A stretch of 64,000 nt of DNA from assembly GCA_009837885.1 (NCBI GenBank), contig VXSP01000025.1, positions 62,001-126,000 on the forward strand, in the 5' to 3' direction. Positions 59,743-64,000 of this stretch are shown here, piece after piece; position 1 is the first letter of the stretch; each line of letters opens with the position of its first letter. Under the pieces are notes generated by a model that worked only from the letters and a program-made list of their open reading frames with translations, did not search any database and had not been told where the DNA came from. Position numbers and translations under genes: made by a program. The stretch comes from Holophagales bacterium (lineage in GTDB: Bacteria; Acidobacteriota; Thermoanaerobaculia; Multivoradales; Multivoraceae).

Positions 59743-61541
59743 GGCGCGCTCCCTTCGCCCCGGCGCAGGGTGTGGTAGCGCCGGAGCTCGAGACGGCCGA
59801 AGGTCTCCTCGACGCCGTCCGGCCAGCGGACCCGCATCTCGTCCATCGTCTCGGCTGCGTCGAGTCCGAAGAGGACCCGCGGGTCGCTCGACGAGGCGTA
59901 GCTCATGGCGGTGCGGACGCGGCGCGTGATCGTCCGGCCGCCGCCGAGTCGGAGCTCGACAACGGCGCCGTGAGCGTCGCGTTCCGGCGATCCGTGCACG
60001 ACCCGCAGCCCGATCCAGGATCGGTCCTGTCCAATCGTGTTGAGGAAGAGCTGGACCGGGCCGCCGTTGTTGCCGACCACGAGGTCTGTGTCGCCGTCGT
60101 TGTCGATGTCGCCGAAGGCGGCGCCGCGCGAAACGAGGTTCTCGTTGAAGGCGGGGCCGGCCTGATGCGAGATCTCCTCGAAGGCGCCGTCGCCCAGGTT
60201 CCGGAAGACCTGGTTGGGCTGGCCGAAGTCCGCCAGGCCTCCGGCCTTCGCCATCCGCCGCACCGCGCCGTTGACGACGACGATGTCGAGCCGGGAGTCG
60301 TTGTCGATGTCGACCCAGGCGGCGCCGAAACCGGTCCACGGCAGGCTCGGCGCCCCGAGGCCGGCGGCCAGCGTGGCGTCGCGGAACAGGCCCCGGCCCT
60401 CGTTGCGGTAGAGGGTGTTCGTCTCTCCGGTCAGGTGGGCGAGGAAGAGGTCCTCGTCGCCGTCGCCATCGAAGTCGGCCGCGTCGACACCCATGCCGGC
60501 CTCGGCGACGCCGCCGGCGTTGACCGCGACCCCGGCGATCGGCGCTCCGTCCTCGAAGCGATCGCCGCGTTTGAGCCAGAGGTGGTTCGGCGTCCAGTCG
60601 TTGGCGACGTAGAGGTCCAGCCGGTGGTCGGCGTCCGCGTCGATGGCCACGGCGCCCAGGGTGTAGGCGTCCGCGCCGCCGAGTCCGGCCGGCCCGGTCG
60701 CCTCCTCGAAGCGGCCCTTGCCGAGGTTGCGGAAGAAGCGGTCGGGCTGCGGCGCGAAGCTCCGCGGGCTGCAGTAGTCCGGGCCCCCGACCGCGGCGGC
60801 GCAGACCGTGTGGGTGCCACGGTTGAAGTCGAGGTAGTTGCCGACGAACAGGTCGAGGTCGCCGTCGGCGTCGGGGTCGAAGAAGAGAGCGGGCACGCTC
60901 CAGCCCGGATCGTCGACTCCGGCCTGCGCCGTTGCATCCTCGAAGCGGCCGCCGCCCAGGTTGCGCCAGAGCTGGTTCGAGCCGAGATTCGTCACGTAGA
61001 GATCGATCCGGCCGTCTCCGTCCGCGTCGCCCGCGGCGACTCCCATGCCGATGCCGTCGGAGCGGAGTCCGGACGCTTTCGTGACGTCGGTGAATCGGAG
61101 TTGCCCTGACTCGACGAGTTCGTTGCGGAACAGGCTGTCGCGGTAGTCGGCGCGGTCGCCTGCGCCGTCGCCGAAGACGGGGCCGCCCTGTACCAGGAGA
61201 ACGTCGAGGTCGCCGTCGGCGTCGTAGTCGATCAGCGCGGCGCCGGCGCCCATGATCTCGGGCAGGAAGTGCCTTCCGTCGGCGCCGTTGCGGTGGACGA
61301 AGTCGAGGCCGGTGGCGGCGGCGCGTTCCTCGAAGAAGGCCGGTTCGGCGGTGGCGGAAGGTGGCGGTTCCAGGCCGGCCGTATCGGCCGCGGGGTCGTC
61401 CGCACCGCCGCAGTTCCAGGTCAGGGCTGCCACGAGGAGCCACCGCCAGACCCGAGCCGGCCTGACGGCCGGCGCGTCTTCCTGGCCGCCTGCGGCGGCG
61501 GCCGGCGGGGACGCCGGCGCACCCAGTGTGGGGCCGGGCAC
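59739..61541 (-). CDS. FG-GAP/VCBS repeat protein with ASPIC/UnbV domain (ASPIC-3)
   Basis: The protein has 600 residues from GTG 61541, two bases after the TPR-3 stop; longer frames run through TPR-3 in the wrong frame. The first 25 residues are encoded by palindromic repeat DNA, then RVWRWLLVAALTWNC forms a signal with possible lipid Cys. Seven FG-GAP motifs (DYDADGDLDVLL, DADGDGRIDLYV, DFDGDGDEDLFL and others) and a C-terminal ASPIC/UnbV domain (RRVRTAMSYASSSDPRVLFGL) follow. It is a close paralogue of ASPIC-1, including a shared PDYCSP segment. Established features are as for ASPIC-1. Confidence 0.9.
   Translation of the reverse strand: MPGPTLGAPASPPAAAAGGQEDAPAVRPARVWRWLLVAALTWNCGGADDPAADTAGLEPPPSATAEPAFFEERAAATGLDFVHRNGADGRHFLPEIMGAGAALIDYDADGDLDVLLVQGGPVFGDGAGDRADYRDSLFRNELVESGQLRFTDVTKASGLRSDGIGMGVAAGDADGDGRIDLYVTNLGSNQLWRNLGGGRFEDATAQAGVDDPGWSVPALFFDPDADGDLDLFVGNYLDFNRGTHTVCAAAVGGPDYCSPRSFAPQPDRFFRNLGKGRFEEATGPAGLGGADAYTLGAVAIDADADHRLDLYVANDWTPNHLWLKRGDRFEDGAPIAGVAVNAGGVAEAGMGVDAADFDGDGDEDLFLAHLTGETNTLYRNEGRGLFRDATLAAGLGAPSLPWTGFGAAWVDIDNDSRLDIVVVNGAVRRMAKAGGLADFGQPNQVFRNLGDGAFEEISHQAGPAFNENLVSRGAAFGDIDNDGDTDLVVGNNGGPVQLFLNTIGQDRSWIGLRVVHGSPERDAHGAVVELRLGGGRTITRRVRTAMSYASSSDPRVLFGLDAAETMDEMRVRWPDGVEETFGRLELRRYHTLRRGEGSAP
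61432..61501. repeat. Palindromic repeat at the start of ASPIC-3
   Basis: This 70-bp segment matches 57727-57796 with a few differences. It holds GCCGGCC/GGCCGGC and GCCGCC/GGCGGC hairpins; a further GCCGGC/GCCGGC pair follows to 61518. It is translated as a Pro/Ala/Gly-rich lead just before the signal segment RWRWLL in both proteins. Confidence 0.7.
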
Positions 61542-61543
61542 GT

Positions 61544-63244
61544 CTAGCGACCGCCTCCGGGAGCGCGGAGCGGTTGCCCTGCCTGGTAGAGGCGGAGGCG
61601 GTCGAGCCGCTGCGGCGAGTTGCCGCCGCCGGCTTCCCGTTCGCGGTCCAGGGCCCGCTGCTGCCAGGAGACGGCCTCCTCGAAACGGCCGGTCTCGGCC
61701 ATCGCCATCGCCAGGGTTTCCAGGTGGTCCAGCGCCGGTTGCTCGTCGACGACGGAGCGGGCGAGTTGCACCGCCCGCTCGCCGTCGCGCACGCCGGCGT
61801 CGGGGCTGGTCGCGAGGAGTCGGGCGAGCAGATGCCTCACTGCCAGGTCGCCCGGGAAGCGCTCGAGCGCGGTCTCCAGGGCCTCGCGAGCGGCGGCGAA
61901 CTCCCCGGTCCCGAACCGCGTCAGACCGAGATTGAAGTGGACCCGCAGATCGTCCGGGGTCAGTGCGGCCAGGGCTTCCAGGTGGTCGGCTGCTCGGGCG
62001 GGCTCGCCTGCTTCGAGCAGCATGGCGGCGAGCAGCCGGTGCGCTTCGATGGCTCCGGGATCGAGCCGGACGATCGCCTCGAGTTCGGAGCGGGCGCCGG
62101 AGGCGTTGCCGGCGTCGGCCCGAGCCTGTGCCCGTACCAACCGCCACTGCAGGTTCTCCGGGTCGATGTCGGCGGCCCGCTCCAGGTGCAGCGCACCCTC
62201 GGCGGTGCGCCCGGTGCGTCCGAGGAGGAGGGCGAGGTTGAAGTGCGCCGCGCCGTGGGAAGGGTTGATGTCGATCGCACGCCGGAGGTGCTCCTCCGAG
62301 CCCGCGTGGTCGCCGGTCTCGATCAGGGAGCGGGCGAGGTTGAAGTGGACCTCCGGATCGCCGTCGTCCTCCACCAGGAGTTCCCGGTAAAGGGCGATCG
62401 CCTCATCGTTCCGGCCGGAACGGGCGGCGCGCACCGCGCGGTCGAACCGGGCCTCGGTCTTCAGACCGTAGATCTGGAGCCGGTCGCGGAGCGGATCGAC
62501 GATGGCGATCGGGACCTGACGGTTCCGCCCCAGCTCGGCGCGGGCCCGGGTGGCGTCGCCTCCCGCCCGCAGGGCCATTCCGAGGTGGTGTTGCACGACA
62601 CTTCCTTCCGGTTGCGAGGTCAGCACCTCCTCGAAGGCGGCGATCGCCTGCCCGGTCTCGCCCCGGTCCATCGCCACCCGGCCGAGGCCGAAGCGCGCCG
62701 CGGCGCTTTCGGGACGAACCTCGAGCGCCCGCGCATAGGCGGTAGCGGCGGCATCGAGATCGCCGGCGTCGAGGTGGAGGTCGCCGGCGCGGATCAGGGT
62801 CGCCGTGTCGTCGGGGCGCAGTGCGAGTGCGGCGCGTGCCGCGAGCCGGGCGCGCTCCAGGTTGCCGGTCGCGTCGTGCAGCAGCAGCTCGTAGTAGGTC
62901 CACTGGAAGTCGTTCGGGGCCAACAGGCGGAGCTGCGCCAGGCACACGGCGACGGCGCCGTGGAGTTCGTGGTGAAGGTACTGCAGGCAGAGATCGCCGA
63001 AGACGTTCGCCGCGTGTTGTGCCTGCTCGTCCGTCGCGGCGTCGGCGAGGGCGTCCGTTGCGGCAAGGCGGTCGGCGGCGAGTTGCTCGCGTTGTTCGGG
63101 GTCCAGGTGGTTGAGGGTTGGTTCCGGCACGGCGTCGAGCGAGAGCAGGGCGCGGACCTTGCGTGCGTCCTCCGTGGCCGGTGGCTCCTGGGCGGCGGCC
63201 GCCGTGGCGCCGGCGAGGAGGAGGCCGAGGAGAAGGCCGCTCAA
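61544..63244 (-). CDS. TPR-repeat secreted protein paired with ASPIC protein (TPR-3)
   Basis: The protein has 566 residues from TTG 63244, which overlaps the ASPIC-4 stop (TTGA) and gives a clean signal peptide, MSGLLLGLLLAGATAAAAQ. A longer start at 63334 would read through the ASPIC-4 coding region out of frame. TPR units fill residues about 60-230 and 270-540, with a VDPLRDRLQIYGL hinge equivalent to that of TPR-1 and TPR-2. Sequence is more diverged from those two than they are from each other. It is followed two bases later by ASPIC-3, so ASPIC-4, TPR-3, ASPIC-3 and TPR-2 form one tightly coupled operon. Confidence 0.85.
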   Translation of the reverse strand: MSGLLLGLLLAGATAAAAQEPPATEDARKVRALLSLDAVPEPTLNHLDPEQREQLAADRLAATDALADAATDEQAQHAANVFGDLCLQYLHHELHGAVAVCLAQLRLLAPNDFQWTYYELLLHDATGNLERARLAARAALALRPDDTATLIRAGDLHLDAGDLDAAATAYARALEVRPESAAARFGLGRVAMDRGETGQAIAAFEEVLTSQPEGSVVQHHLGMALRAGGDATRARAELGRNRQVPIAIVDPLRDRLQIYGLKTEARFDRAVRAARSGRNDEAIALYRELLVEDDGDPEVHFNLARSLIETGDHAGSEEHLRRAIDINPSHGAAHFNLALLLGRTGRTAEGALHLERAADIDPENLQWRLVRAQARADAGNASGARSELEAIVRLDPGAIEAHRLLAAMLLEAGEPARAADHLEALAALTPDDLRVHFNLGLTRFGTGEFAAAREALETALERFPGDLAVRHLLARLLATSPDAGVRDGERAVQLARSVVDEQPALDHLETLAMAMAETGRFEEAVSWQQRALDREREAGGGNSPQRLDRLRLYQAGQPLRAPGGGR

Positions 63245-64000
63245 GGCGGGTCGTCCCTGGCGCCGTCGCCGCGGGTCAGGATGTTGTAGCGGCCGATGTG
63301 AACCTGGAACGCCTCCACCGCGCCGTCGGGCCAACGGACTTCGATCGTGCGATTCACGGATTCGCCGGCCGGGTCGCCATCGCCGGGCAGCGGAAACAGC
63401 AGCCGTGGATCGCGGGCCGCGGCGTAGCTGCCGTCGGTGCGGACCGTGCGCCAGCCGCCGACGCCGGCGAGGCGGGCGCGGGCGCCGTAGACGTCGACGA
63501 ACCCCTGACCGTCGTCGCCGGCAGCCTCGACGGGTCTCAGTCCCATCCAGTCGCGTCCGGGCCGGCGCTGGTTCAGGAGCACGCGGGCCGGTCCGGCGTT
63601 GTTGGAGATGACGAGGTCCGGATCGCCGTCGTTGTCCAGGTCGCCGACCGCCAGTCCGCGGCTGACCTCGACCTGGACCGGTCGCTCCCGGCGTTCGGCC
63701 GGCACCGTTTCGAAGCGGCCGCCGCCGAGGCCGCGGAAGAGCTGGTTCTCCATCCGCAGCGGGTGCGGGTCGCCGGCTTCGACCTGCGCCTCGATCCGCC
63801 GGACCGCTCCGTTCACGACGTACAGGTCGAGCACGCCGTCGCCGTCCACGTCGAGGCTTGCGGTGCCGAAGCCGGTCATCGGCCAGCTCGCGTCGATCAG
63901 GCCGGCTTCGCGGCTGCGGTCGTCGAAGAGCCCGTCGCCGTCATTCAGGTAGAGGGTGTTGTGCTCGCGGACCAGGTGGGAGAGGAAGATGTCGGGCGCG
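63241..64000 (-). CDS. FG-GAP/ASPIC-UnbV protein (ASPIC-4), N-terminus off the right edge
   Basis: The C-terminal 252 residues are visible; the frame is open to the window end. Two FG-GAP Asp motifs (DVDGDGVLDLYV, DLDNDGDPDLVI) and the ASPIC/UnbV domain (RTVRTDGSYAAARDPRLLFPL, then a VRWPDGAVEAF strand) are present. The stop overlaps the TTG start of TPR-3. It is the most upstream ASPIC gene of the cluster in this window, so the operon promoter should lie to the right of base 64000. Confidence 0.88.
   Translation of the reverse strand, partial: APDIFLSHLVREHNTLYLNDGDGLFDDRSREAGLIDASWPMTGFGTASLDVDGDGVLDLYVVNGAVRRIEAQVEAGDPHPLRMENQLFRGLGGGRFETVPAERRERPVQVEVSRGLAVGDLDNDGDPDLVISNNAGPARVLLNQRRPGRDWMGLRPVEAAGDDGQGFVDVYGARARLAGVGGWRTVRTDGSYAAARDPRLLFPLPGDGDPAGESVNRTIEVRWPDGAVEAFQVHIGRYNILTRGDGARDDPP

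Noticed and set aside
59739-62147. Longer version of ASPIC-3 reaching into TPR-3
   Set aside because: The added N-terminus is TPR-3 coding sequence read out of frame; GTG 61541 lies just after the TPR-3 stop and gives a signal segment.

Overview
The window reads as chromosome from a GC-rich, Gram-negative bacterium, most likely an uncultured member of the Acidobacteriota. The pointers are two large secreted proteins of the 'VWFA-related Acidobacterial domain' type, Oar-like TonB-dependent receptors with an N-terminal carboxypeptidase-regulatory domain, repeated FG-GAP/ASPIC-UnbV proteins paired with TPR proteins, and a DUF1549/DUF1553 plus DUF1501 pair. This is inference from gene content. 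No rRNA, tRNA, integrase, insertion sequence or CRISPR array was seen.

Region 1 (1-1010, minus): the 5' two thirds or so of a secreted two-haem c-type cytochrome that runs off the left edge.

Region 2 (about 1090-21117, plus): a complete type 1 BREX anti-phage locus, brxA-brxB-brxC-pglX-pglZ-brxL, in canonical order with overlapping stop/start codons at brxA/brxB, brxB/brxC and pglZ/brxL. It carries extra genes not in the six-gene core. Between brxC and pglX are an XRE-ImmA protein, an overlapping PIN-domain protein, a two-TM coiled-coil protein and an HNH-like protein. Between pglX and pglZ is a zinc-ribbon protein with an R-x4-H HEPN-type motif. Just after brxL is a membrane-anchored protein with two pre-peptidase-like domains. 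Several inserts, and the middle of pglX, are lower in G+C than the core genes. A good promoter (TTGACA-17-TACGAT) with an upstream palindrome precedes brxA. I consider this region the best candidate for an under-described system: BREX with a built-in set of possible nuclease and membrane effectors.

Region 3 (21232-38594): periplasmic and metabolic genes. These are an M20 peptidase and carboxylesterase operon (minus), a PQQ quinoprotein and an FAH-family hydrolase (plus), two paralogous VWFA proteins (minus), DUF1553 and DUF1501 proteins (minus), and purU (plus). Two inverted-repeat elements of almost the same length (172 and 173 bp) but different arm sequence bracket the DUF1501/DUF1553/purU block.

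Region 4 (38861-64000, minus): three tandem paralogous TonB-dependent receptors, two with matching promoters and all three with a matching terminator hairpin. They are interleaved with four ASPIC/UnbV FG-GAP proteins and three TPR proteins. ASPIC and TPR genes come as coupled pairs (GTGA or TTGA overlaps, or a 2-base gap). A VapBC-type toxin-antitoxin pair and a coiled-coil membrane protein sit between receptors 2 and 3. The layout suggests a surface nutrient-acquisition or cell-envelope system grown by repeated module duplication.
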